From RGIG5270 sp045657185 (GTDB lineage Bacteria > Verrucomicrobiota > Lentisphaeria > Victivallales > Victivallaceae), in NCBI GenBank assembly GCA_045657185.1, contig JAZOSO010000086.1, positions 1 through 6,207 on the forward strand: a DNA stretch of 6,207 bases, written 5' to 3'. Position numbers and translations under genes: made by a program. Shown here in pieces: positions 1-6,163 of this stretch. The stretch's first letter is position 1. The number at the start of each line of letters is the position of its first letter. The notes below the pieces were generated by a model. The model was not told the DNA's origin, ran no database searches, and was given only the letters and a program-made list of their open reading frames with translations.

Positions 1-132
1 ATATTTCGCCGAAAAACAACCTGACGCACCCAGCCACTGACACTCACGCGCCAGCGTCACATCGCTCCGGGTCGTACCCGGCGCCGGGTGCAGGGGCGGG
101 GTAAGCCCCTGCAAAAAAAGCACAAGATACAG
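1..132 (-). other. Open frame running off left edge, doubtful
   Basis: On the minus strand a frame stays open from just after a TAG near 136 to the window edge, about 44 codons. It includes the peptide segments GLTPPLHPAPGTTRSD and ARECQWLGASG. It crosses the G+C-rich hairpin cluster, has no start codon with a convincing ribosome binding site, and I recognise no protein family. The base composition differs from every other gene in the window. It could be the start of a real gene cut by the edge. I think it more likely that this is a spurious frame over a repeated or structured intergenic element. It is recorded because 1-215 otherwise holds no gene. Confidence 0.15.
67..113. repeat. G+C-rich hairpin cluster, REP-like candidate
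   Basis: Three interlocking inverted repeats lie in under 50 bases. CCGGGT (67-72) pairs with ACCCGG (76-81) around a 3-base loop. ACCCGGCGCCGGGT (76-89) is a perfect 14-bp palindrome, so the middle arm can pair with either neighbour. TGCAGGGGC (89-97) pairs with GCCCCTGCA (105-113) around a 7-base loop. An A7 tract (113-119) follows on the plus strand. The element is much richer in G+C than the flanking DNA. The arrangement resembles repetitive extragenic palindromes, but only one copy is in view, so membership of a repeat family is inference. Confidence 0.4.
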
Positions 133-158
133 CTATCTCCCCATATTGGGAACATAGC
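113..158 (-). terminator. Possible weak terminator of the minus operon
   Basis: Read on the minus strand, this follows the last gene of the operon by about 60 bases. GCTAT (132-136) pairs with ATAGC (154-158), and inside a 3/3 internal loop CCCA (140-143) pairs with TGGG (147-150). A competing hairpin is AGATA (125-129) with TATCT (134-138), followed after five bases by a T7 run on the minus strand (119-113). Neither stem is G+C-rich or directly abutted by the T run, so this is not a textbook intrinsic terminator. It is the best candidate on this side. Confidence 0.3.
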
Positions 159-164
159 GTTCTT

Positions 165-179
165 AAAAAAGTCTTTTTT
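165..179. repeat. A/T palindrome AAAAAAGTCTTTTTT
   Basis: A perfect inverted repeat with 7-base arms around one T. It sits 37 bases past the dehydrogenase stop codon in the direction of minus-strand transcription. The A run followed by a T run could assist transcription termination, or simply be a bendable A-tract. The loop is too short for the full stem to form in RNA. Confidence 0.35.
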
Positions 180-215
180 CTCTTCAAGTATCAATTTTTA
201 TTGAGAATATCGCAT

Positions 216-1250
216 TTAATTTACGAATTTATCCCACGGAATATTTACTTTTCGGCTGTTGCTGATGATGTCGTCAACATGGAGCAGAAGCGGGAAGTCG
301 GCGGGATTGATTTTGCCTGCGGCGGCACGGATGCGGAGTGATTGAGCGACCCGTTTGGCAACGACGAGGGATTCGAGTGTGACGCCTTTGAGTTTTTCAA
401 GAGCTTCGTTTATGCTGTACCCTTCGCCGAGGAGGATGCCGACTTGACGGGTGCGTCCTCCGTAAACAGTAACATACAAATCGCCGACACCGATAAAAAA
501 ACTGTCTTCAGTTCCTCCGAGCAGCTGAACGAGTTTGCGCATTTCTCTGGAAGATTGCAGAAAGACTGCCGCCTGAGAGTTGTAATGCAGCTCTTCTTTA
601 CCGCATCGTTTGAAATTCTCTCCGATTGTCAGGGTTACAGCAAGAGCGTAACCGTTTTTTAATGCAACCGCAGCTTCAATACCTGCGACATCGGTCGTTG
701 TAATAATGTGATAATAACTTGTGGTCATTATCTTTTTAAGTTTCTCAAGAGTTTCCCTGTTTTTTCCGCAAAATCCGACAATAGTCTGGTCATGATTGAC
801 AAGTTCATAGCTGGTGCAGGGGCCTCCGATTGCGCAGAGTTCATTTTTTTTGCCGAGCTTGTCCAAAGTCTCTTGCCAATAGTCGGGATAAGTGATGAGA
901 TTGCCGTCATTTTCGCAAATCAGACCTTTTGTAACAGAAAGTACCGGCATATTGTCAGGGAGCAGCGGCAATACATTATCTGCGAACCAGTCAACGCCGA
1001 ATGAGCTTACTCCGCAAATTACGAAATCCGCATCTTTTATTGCTTTTTCAACTTCTGTAAATTTGTAGAATTCAACACCTGCGGGGAAGGGGGAAACAAA
1101 TTTCGGATGCTGATTGGTGCTGCGGCAATGTTCAATAATATCATCGTCAAGCACTGTTCCTGTAAGTCTTACAGTGTGTCCGTTTTCACGGGCGGGAAAC
1201 GCCAATGCAGACCCCATCATTCCGGAACCGATAATAGTAATAATACTCAT
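216..1250 (-). CDS. Divergent GpsA-like NAD(P)-dependent glycerol-3-phosphate dehydrogenase
   Basis: 344 residues, the usual length for GpsA, which reduces dihydroxyacetone phosphate to glycerol 3-phosphate in the cytoplasm for phospholipid synthesis. Seen in the sequence: N-terminal Rossmann loop GSGMMG (8-13), the SVTKG segment with K108, GGPC (142-145) where GpsA has its GPS/GPT motif, LKN with the probable catalytic lysine K198, and GVGDL (254-258). GGRTRQVG (264-271) lies where GpsA carries an SRN motif. The usual Asn after the Arg is Thr here, and the SYEL stretch after GGPC is also atypical, so this is a divergent branch whose substrate may differ. The ATG at 1250 is preceded by GAAAGG six bases upstream, and the gene starts 13 bases after the phosphatase stop. 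It is the last gene of the operon. Family assignment is firm; exact substrate is uncertain, so I give no symbol. Confidence 0.82.
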   Translation of the reverse strand: MSIITIIGSGMMGSALAFPARENGHTVRLTGTVLDDDIIEHCRSTNQHPKFVSPFPAGVEFYKFTEVEKAIKDADFVICGVSSFGVDWFADNVLPLLPDNMPVLSVTKGLICENDGNLITYPDYWQETLDKLGKKNELCAIGGPCTSYELVNHDQTIVGFCGKNRETLEKLKKIMTTSYYHIITTTDVAGIEAAVALKNGYALAVTLTIGENFKRCGKEELHYNSQAAVFLQSSREMRKLVQLLGGTEDSFFIGVGDLYVTVYGGRTRQVGILLGEGYSINEALEKLKGVTLESLVVAKRVAQSLRIRAAAGKINPADFPLLLHVDDIISNSRKVNIPWDKFVN

Positions 1251-1263
1251 AAAAAGCCTTTCA

Positions 1264-1809
1264 TTACAGATTGTTCAAAAGAAGTTTGACCGCTTCGAGC
1301 AGATTTGCAGCGCGAAGATAGTTTTCGGGCAATTCTTTGTCTTTTTCATTCATTCCGAAACCGGAAAGTACATGAACACCTTTGACACAGCCTGCGGCGG
1401 ACCCCGCATATATATCGCTCATACGGTCGCCGATAATAAAAGATTGAGACAGGTCAATATCAAAATCTTTTGCCGCATTCAGAATAAGTCCCGGCTGCGG
1501 TTTGTGACAGGTGCAGTTTTCATGTTTTTCATGAGGACAAACATACCATTTGCGCGGAATTTGTGCTCCGCTTTCAATCAGAATTTCCTCTATTCTTCTG
1601 CTGACGGTATCAAATTCAGCAGTTGTGATTTTTCCTTCATTTATTCCCGGCTGATTGGTGACAATAAAGATTTCATAACCGTGTTTGTGAATCAACTTGA
1701 AGGCATCTGCAACATAGGGATAAAGCCTTACATCTGCCGCAGTACGCAAATAGGGGATATAATCATCATTGATAACGCCGTCGCGGTCAAGAAAAAACGC
1801 CTTAATCAT
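1264..1809 (-). CDS. gmhB: D-glycero-heptose-1,7-bisphosphate 7-phosphatase (GmhB-type HAD phosphatase)
   Basis: 181 residues, typical of GmhB, a cytoplasmic HAD-superfamily IIIA phosphatase that removes the 7-phosphate of heptose bisphosphate during ADP- or GDP-heptose synthesis for surface polysaccharide. Visible motifs: FLDRDGVIN (6-14) with nucleophile D8 and acid/base D10; VTNQPGINEGKIT (50-62); a zinc-loop set C91, H93, C99, C101; K103 in CHKPQPG; and IGDRMSD (126-132) with metal-binding D128 and D132. The ATG at 1809 shares its A with the TGA of the upstream epimerase (TGATG) and has GGTGA six bases upstream, so translation is probably coupled. A TTG one codon earlier is less likely. 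The related HisB phosphatase domain shares this fold and zinc loop, but no histidine genes are nearby. No other heptose gene is visible in the window. Confidence 0.88.
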   Translation of the reverse strand: MIKAFFLDRDGVINDDYIPYLRTAADVRLYPYVADAFKLIHKHGYEIFIVTNQPGINEGKITTAEFDTVSRRIEEILIESGAQIPRKWYVCPHEKHENCTCHKPQPGLILNAAKDFDIDLSQSFIIGDRMSDIYAGSAAGCVKGVHVLSGFGMNEKDKELPENYLRAANLLEAVKLLLNNL

Positions 1810-2696
1810 CAATTTTCACCGAATAAGGAATTGAATTTGGCAACAAGTTCTCCGATTGAGAGGTCGGGAGTAATTGAAACTTCGGACTGAATTGACCTCA
1901 AATTGGGACAATTTTTGATGCCTGCAACGATTTTATCCCAGTCTGCTGTGCCGCGTCCGGGGAGTTGATGACCGTCGGAGTATCCGTTATTGTCGTGCAG
2001 ATGGCAGGTGACAATATAGGGAGAAAGTTTTTCCAGTGCATCGGGATATTGTTCAATATTGTTATCCCATGCGTATTTGAGATTGTCGTAGTAATTTTCC
2101 TGTTTTTTCCAGTCGGCGGGAGCCATGATATTGGCATGACCTGCATCAAAACAGCATTGGAGATACGGTGAGTTGAAATAGTTTATGTAATAGAGAACTT
2201 CATCGGGAGTATTGGAGCGTTCAAAGGAGTTTTCCACAGCGATAATGATGCCGAGTTTTTCGGCGGCGGGAATAAGTTTTTCCAATTTTTCAATAACCCG
2301 CGGACGGATTTCTGAGTTCGGAGTTTTGTAAATAACGCTCTCCCATGCGCCGATGTGAATGGTATAAGTCATACTGCCGCAGTCAACGCTGTAGCCCATA
2401 CATTTGATATGGTCAGCAATGAGAGAATCAAAACGCCCCTTGTCAGGGCATGACAAGTCATAGCATTGTCCTAAAGGTGCATGTGTCTCAATGAGATTGA
2501 CTTTCTGATTGTGCATGTGATAGCGTAAAGCACCGAAAAATGCAGGTTCTCTGAGAACTTTGTTCATCAAAGTATTGCAGAAAACGAGATTATTGATACC
2601 GTTCCAGCGGAATTCCGACATGATGTTGGGAATCATATCATCACTTACTTTATCCCATGAGTAAAAGTGGGCCAACGGAGTTTTTTCGTTATACAT
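1809..2696 (-). CDS. Sugar phosphate isomerase/epimerase family TIM-barrel protein
   Basis: 295 residues, matching the xylose isomerase-like/AP endonuclease 2 TIM-barrel family, which includes divalent-metal-dependent sugar epimerases, isomerases and some dehydratases. Probable metal and catalytic residues at strand ends: E155 in AVENS, D184 and H187 in CFDAGH, H232 and H234 in CHLHDN, H243 in GHQLPGRG, and E272 in QSEVS. The HLHDN and LPGRG segments are characteristic of the sugar isomerase branch. No signal peptide is seen, so it should be cytoplasmic. I chose the ATG at 2696 because AGAAAGG lies eight bases upstream and it clears the helicase gene by 16 bases; an in-frame ATG at 2741 would overlap the helicase end and add 15 lysine-rich residues. 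Its stop overlaps the gmhB start by one base. The substrate cannot be read from sequence; the neighbours suggest a phosphorylated sugar. Confidence 0.8.
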   Translation of the reverse strand: MYNEKTPLAHFYSWDKVSDDMIPNIMSEFRWNGINNLVFCNTLMNKVLREPAFFGALRYHMHNQKVNLIETHAPLGQCYDLSCPDKGRFDSLIADHIKCMGYSVDCGSMTYTIHIGAWESVIYKTPNSEIRPRVIEKLEKLIPAAEKLGIIIAVENSFERSNTPDEVLYYINYFNSPYLQCCFDAGHANIMAPADWKKQENYYDNLKYAWDNNIEQYPDALEKLSPYIVTCHLHDNNGYSDGHQLPGRGTADWDKIVAGIKNCPNLRSIQSEVSITPDLSIGELVAKFNSLFGEN

Positions 2697-2712
2697 ATTG
2701 AGGACCTTTCTA

Positions 2713-4326
2713 TTAATCTTCTTCTTTTGCGTATTCAACATTTATGCGTCTGCCTTTGCCGCCTTTTTCTTTGAAACGCTGAATGACGAAATCTGCATCA
2801 GATTCGGAAACTTCAACATAAGTGAAACGGTCGTAGCAGTCAACTTTGCCGATGAGATAATTTTTGATTTTAGTTCGGTTGTAGATAAGGTCAAGGATTT
2901 TTTTTGCACCGAAGCCGTCATCTTTGCCGCAGTTGAAAAACAGTCTGACATAGTTTTTTGATTTTTTTGGCAGGCGGTCATTTTTCTTTTTGGGCTTATC
3001 TTCTTCAAATTCCTTGTAACTTTCAATTTGCAGTTCATTTTTGCAGAAATAGCGGAGCATGGCGGCAACGAGCATATCAGGTGCCATATCGTCAAGCAGC
3101 TGTTCAGCCAGATGCATGTAGCATTTGTGGTGATTTTTTTCAGTAATGCTGTTTAATGTTTCGCAAATGGAAGAAAACCGTTTTTCTACGATTTCTTTCG
3201 GGGAGGGGAGTTTGGCTTTTTGAATATCAACTTTGACATCGCGCTTGATTTGATTCATTCGGCGGACTTCACCGGGAGTGACAAAAGTTATGGCTTTGCC
3301 TGTTTTTCCCGCCCGTCCGGTCCGTCCGATACGGTGTACATAAATTTCTGAGTTTTCAGGAATTGAATAGTTTATAACGTGTGTAAGTGTATTGATATCA
3401 ATGCCTCTGGCGGCTACATCGGTTGCAATAAGCAATTTGAATTTGCGGGTTTTGAACCCGTCAATAACTTTGATACGCTGGGATTGGTTGATATCGCCGT
3501 GGAGGACTTCAGCTTTGACATTTTTGAGGCGCATACGCTCATAAAGTTCATCGGCATCATCACGGGTGCGGCAGAAAATTATACCGTACATATCCGGTTC
3601 ATAATCAAGCAGTCTCAGCAGTGCATCAAGTTTGTCGGGGCGTTTTACTTCATAATAGATTTGTTCAGTCAAATCGGAGTTGGTTGCTTCGGTTTTGACA
3701 TTGACAACTTCGTATTCACGCATGAATGTTTTGGCAATACGCAGAATTTCATCGGGCATTGTTGCTGAAAAAAGCAGCATGCGCTTATCTTGCGGAGTCT
3801 CCCGCAAAATCTGTTCAATATCTTCCACAAAGCCCATATTGAGCATTTCATCGGCTTCATCAAGCACCGCAAAAGATATTTGCGATAAATCAAGTTCGCC
3901 GCGGTTCATCAAATCAATAACACGCCCCGGAGTTCCGACGATGATATCAACGCCTTTGCGGAGTTTTTTGATTTGAATATCAATTGACTGTCCGCCGTAA
4001 ACAGAGAAAACGCTTGCTTCAGTATCGGCACTGAAATCTGTAAAATCTTTTGCCAGCTGAATGGCAAGTTCGCGGGTCGGAGTAAGAACGATTGCTTGAA
4101 CAAAGCCTGCTTGAGGCTCAATACATTCAATTATCGGAAGTGCAAAAGCTGCGGTTTTTCCTGTTCCGGTCTGTGCCTGACCGAGAACATCTTTTGCGCC
4201 GTTCAACAAAATCGGTATTGCTTTTTCCTGGATTGGCGAAGGTGTTTCATAACCTTTGCGGGCGATGGCGCGGAGAGTTTTTTCAGACAATCCGAGTTCG
4301 GAGAATTTTTCGGGTAATTTATTCAT
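2713..4326 (-). CDS. CsdA/DbpA-like DEAD-box ATP-dependent RNA helicase
   Basis: 537 residues with a complete helicase core. Q motif glutamine Q33; motif I AQTGTGKT (51-58); Ia PTRELA (83-88); Ib TPGR (132-135); motif II DEAD (156-159); III SAT (187-189); V ATDVAARGID (301-310); VI HRIGRTGRAG (331-340). A helical middle region (about 366-442) resembles the dimerisation part of CsdA. A lysine-rich linker (444-457) leads to a DbpA-type RNA-binding domain (about 458-533), which in known members binds rRNA or other structured RNA. The expected role is ATP-driven RNA remodelling in ribosome assembly, cold adaptation or mRNA decay. The ATG at 4326 lies two bases after the queH stop, and only a weak purine run precedes it, so translation is probably coupled to queH. 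It has no stretch matching a cold-shock leader. CsdA (deaD) and DbpA are hard to separate from this sequence, so no symbol is given. Confidence 0.93.
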   Translation of the reverse strand: MNKLPEKFSELGLSEKTLRAIARKGYETPSPIQEKAIPILLNGAKDVLGQAQTGTGKTAAFALPIIECIEPQAGFVQAIVLTPTRELAIQLAKDFTDFSADTEASVFSVYGGQSIDIQIKKLRKGVDIIVGTPGRVIDLMNRGELDLSQISFAVLDEADEMLNMGFVEDIEQILRETPQDKRMLLFSATMPDEILRIAKTFMREYEVVNVKTEATNSDLTEQIYYEVKRPDKLDALLRLLDYEPDMYGIIFCRTRDDADELYERMRLKNVKAEVLHGDINQSQRIKVIDGFKTRKFKLLIATDVAARGIDINTLTHVINYSIPENSEIYVHRIGRTGRAGKTGKAITFVTPGEVRRMNQIKRDVKVDIQKAKLPSPKEIVEKRFSSICETLNSITEKNHHKCYMHLAEQLLDDMAPDMLVAAMLRYFCKNELQIESYKEFEEDKPKKKNDRLPKKSKNYVRLFFNCGKDDGFGAKKILDLIYNRTKIKNYLIGKVDCYDRFTYVEVSESDADFVIQRFKEKGGKGRRINVEYAKEED

Positions 4327-4328
4327 AA

Positions 4329-4874
4329 TTATTTCTTATCAAGTTTATCAAGCAGGTGTTGTTTTGAGAATTCACAGCCGCAGTAATTCTGGCGGTAAAG
4401 ATTGTAAGCCTTTGCCAAGGCGAGAGTTTCGAGGTATCCGTTTTGTTTTTTGAAGTTGAAGAATTCAAAATTTTCAAACATTGTTCCTTCGGTCATAAGC
4501 TGTTTGGAATCTTTGTGCGGACTTATTGACAGCGTTGTTGTAAAAGGAATGCGGCGGCGTTCTGCCTCCTGACTTGCACGGTCAAAATTGAAAGCAAAGC
4601 ATTTTGAACAGCGTTTGCCTCTTTCCTGTTCATTTTCAAGACCTTGCACGGCTGCAAGCCAGTTTTCGTGGCAATATTCATCCACAACGAGTTCAAGGCG
4701 GTAGATATTGGCAAGTTTTTCCAGTTCTTTGAGGCGTTTTTTGAATTCATCCTCAGTGTCAATATTGGAATTTGAGTAAAAAAGTATTACTTCATAGTCC
4801 ATATTGCGCAGTTTTTCAATGCAGAACGATGCACAGACGGCACAGCAGCAATGCAAAAGAATTTGATTTTTCAT
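4329..4874 (-). CDS. queH: Epoxyqueuosine reductase QueH
   Basis: 181 residues, the compact form of the QueH (DUF208) family. QueH converts epoxyqueuosine to queuosine at position 34 of tRNAs for Asn, Asp, His and Tyr, the last step of queuosine synthesis, as a non-homologous replacement for QueG. Seen: N-terminal LLHCCCAVC with C9-C11 and C14, the FYSNSNID segment (32-39) near the start of the Rossmann-like core, C89 and C92 in RCSKC, FTTTLSISPHKD (111-122), and C165/C167 in YCGCEFS. The paired N-terminal cysteines and the later CxxC and CxC are the expected iron-sulfur and redox-active residues. The ATG at 4874 is preceded by GGGAG four bases upstream. It is the first gene of the minus operon. 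No other queuosine gene is visible here, and no preQ1 riboswitch fits in the short leader. Confidence 0.92.
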   Translation of the reverse strand: MKNQILLHCCCAVCASFCIEKLRNMDYEVILFYSNSNIDTEDEFKKRLKELEKLANIYRLELVVDEYCHENWLAAVQGLENEQERGKRCSKCFAFNFDRASQEAERRRIPFTTTLSISPHKDSKQLMTEGTMFENFEFFNFKKQNGYLETLALAKAYNLYRQNYCGCEFSKQHLLDKLDKK

Positions 4875-4938
4875 TATTCTCCCGTTGATTTTACGATAAT
4901 AAATGTTATATTACTTCAATTCGTATATATAATATAAC
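4875..4938 (-). promoter_or_regulatory. Probable promoter region of the queH-led operon
   Basis: The only sizeable gap upstream of the five-gene minus operon, so its promoter should lie here. On the minus strand TAATAT (4913-4908) or AGTAAT (4915-4910) could serve as a -10, with GTTATA (4938-4933) upstream, roughly mirroring the plus-strand promoter. No hexamer is strong enough to fix a start site. The Shine-Dalgarno GGGAG occupies 4883-4879. Confidence 0.35.
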
Positions 4939-4939
4939 A
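4904..4939. promoter_or_regulatory. Perfect inverted repeat, candidate operator between divergent genes
   Basis: TGTTATATTA (4904-4913) and TAATATAACA (4930-4939) are perfect 10-bp inverted arms separated by 16 bases, giving 26 bp between arm centres, near two and a half helical turns. The arms cover the candidate -35 and -10 boxes of the permease promoter and also lie in the upstream region of queH. A dimeric repressor or activator site is a reasonable inference. The sequence is A+T-rich, so chance is a real alternative. Confidence 0.4.
4905..4933 (+). promoter_or_regulatory. Candidate sigma-70-type promoter for the permease
   Basis: TATAAT (4928-4933) is a perfect -10 hexamer. Seventeen bases upstream, GTTATA (4905-4910) would be a poor -35 box. 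Transcription would then start near 4940, at the GTG codon itself, implying a leaderless GTG start or a very short leader before the ATG at 4952. The surrounding A+T richness makes -10-like hexamers common, so confidence is moderate. Confidence 0.4.
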
Positions 4940-6163
4940 GTGAAAAGTAAAATGTTCAAGTTTTTTATCAAAAGATTATTGTTTTCGGTTGTGATTATTC
5001 TCGGAGTCATGCTGTTGACATTTATTTTGTTCAATGTTGCGGCGGGGGACCCTGCCGGTGCTCTGTTGGGCAAAAGTGCTGCTCCTGAAGAACTTGAGAA
5101 TATGCGTATCAAGCTCGGAAGTGATTTGCCGGTTTTGTTCGGATTTTATCGTAAAAGTGAAGTTTTTTCAGTTCCGCGTTTGCCGATAACACTGAAAAAA
5201 GGTGAAAAACTTGCTTTGAAACGCAATTTTGATGCAAAATTTCCCGTCATGCTCAAACTTGAATATTCGGGACGGATTGAAAATTTTCCGAACGGAAATT
5301 TTGTTGAAATTCCCGACCGTGACCAAGTCCTTACTCTTGACGGCGAAGCAATAATTCATGATATGCAAATTGTTTATCGTCAGGCAAATCCGTTTAATTC
5401 TCAATTCAGTAAATTTCTGACTGAAATTGTGCGAATTGATTCTCAAAAGCCGTATATTCACTTTTTTGATATGGGTGAATCTCTGCTTACAAATGAAAAA
5501 GTCACTGATATTTTGAAACGCTCCATTGTGCCGTCGCTGATGCTGATGCTGCCGGTTTATCTCGGAGAACTTTTTTTCGGTATAGCATTGGCGATGCTGG
5601 CGATTGCTTTCAAAGATACATGGGTTGACAAAGGTGTTCTCTTTGTTTCAATTGCCGGAATGAGTATAAGTTATCTGGTTCTGATAATTTTCTGTCAGTG
5701 GTTTTTCGGCTTTTATTGTGATTTGTTCCCGGTGTGGGGAAGTGAAGGGGCGAGGTATTATATTTTGCCTGTAATTTGCGGTATAATTTACGGTGTCGGC
5801 GGCAATGTAAGGTTTTACAGGTCGCTTTTTGCCAATGAATTTCATAAGGAATACATGCGTACAGCCCGTGCCAAAGGTTGTCAGCCGACTAAGATTTATA
5901 CCCGTCATCTGCTCAAAAATGCCGCAATTCCAATCATTGCCCAAAGCAGTACGACTTTGCCCTTTCTCTTTACCGGCAGTCTTTTGCTTGAAAGTTTCTT
6001 CGGCATCCCCGGACTCGGTTCAGCAGGTGTTGACGCCCTCAATAACTCCGACCTGCAACTCCTCAAAGCCCTTGTTCTTTTCAGTGCAATTCTCTTTATC
6101 ATCTTTAACTTCGCCGCTGACTTCCTTTACGCACTCGTTGACCCGCGCGTTAAAGTTGAGTAA
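4940..6163 (+). CDS. ABC transporter permease, DppB/OppB type, with large extracytoplasmic insertion
   Basis: About 407 residues (family usually 305-340). This is an inner-membrane subunit of a peptide/nickel/oligosaccharide-type ABC importer. Membrane segments lie near residues 12-33, 196-224, 233-255, 275-295, 330-350 and 377-400. The ATPase-contacting EAA loop is at about 304-328 (EYMRTARAKG at its start), followed by ESFFGIPGLG (351-360), and the protein ends in the family's DPR motif (401-403). After the first helix and the usual GDPA and LG segments, residues about 71-152 form an extra, largely beta-strand-like block before the alignment resumes at FSKFLTEIV and MGESLL. Numbering is from the GTG at 4940. 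The ATG at 4952 gives MFKFFIKRLL, the family's usual beginning, and may be the true start; neither has a clear Shine-Dalgarno. The partner permease, ATPases and binding protein are not in the window; they may follow to the right. Confidence 0.9.
   Translation: MKSKMFKFFIKRLLFSVVIILGVMLLTFILFNVAAGDPAGALLGKSAAPEELENMRIKLGSDLPVLFGFYRKSEVFSVPRLPITLKKGEKLALKRNFDAKFPVMLKLEYSGRIENFPNGNFVEIPDRDQVLTLDGEAIIHDMQIVYRQANPFNSQFSKFLTEIVRIDSQKPYIHFFDMGESLLTNEKVTDILKRSIVPSLMLMLPVYLGELFFGIALAMLAIAFKDTWVDKGVLFVSIAGMSISYLVLIIFCQWFFGFYCDLFPVWGSEGARYYILPVICGIIYGVGGNVRFYRSLFANEFHKEYMRTARAKGCQPTKIYTRHLLKNAAIPIIAQSSTTLPFLFTGSLLLESFFGIPGLGSAGVDALNNSDLQLLKALVLFSAILFIIFNFAADFLYALVDPRVKVE

Noticed and set aside
89..119. 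Plus-strand intrinsic terminator formed by the TGCAGGGGC hairpin
   Set aside because: The stem is strong, but on the plus strand it is followed by A7 and not T. On the minus strand the T run precedes the stem, so it fits neither direction.
1107..1289. Short plus-strand frame near the gpsA/gmhB junction
   Set aside because: It covers the antisense of the 13-base junction and both gene ends, with no recognisable protein and no ribosome binding site.
1114..1890. Long plus-strand open frame of 258 codons opposite gmhB
   Set aside because: It lies antisense to gmhB, which has all HAD and zinc-loop motifs. The product is low-complexity Phe/Ile/Ser-rich with no recognisable motif, and it overlaps three real genes.
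2697..2741. Upstream ATG at 2741 as the start of the TIM-barrel gene
   Set aside because: It would add 15 lysine/asparagine-rich residues outside the fold and overlap the helicase end by 29 bases. The ATG at 2696 has AGAAAGG at good spacing.
3379..3976. Plus- and minus-strand frames within the helicase gene
   Set aside because: All are alternate frames of an intact DEAD-box gene with motifs I to VI in order. They have no ribosome binding sites or family features.
4875..4904. preQ1 riboswitch in the queH leader
   Set aside because: I looked for a small H-type pseudoknot with an A-rich tail before queH. The leader is short and A+T-rich, with no G+C-containing stem.
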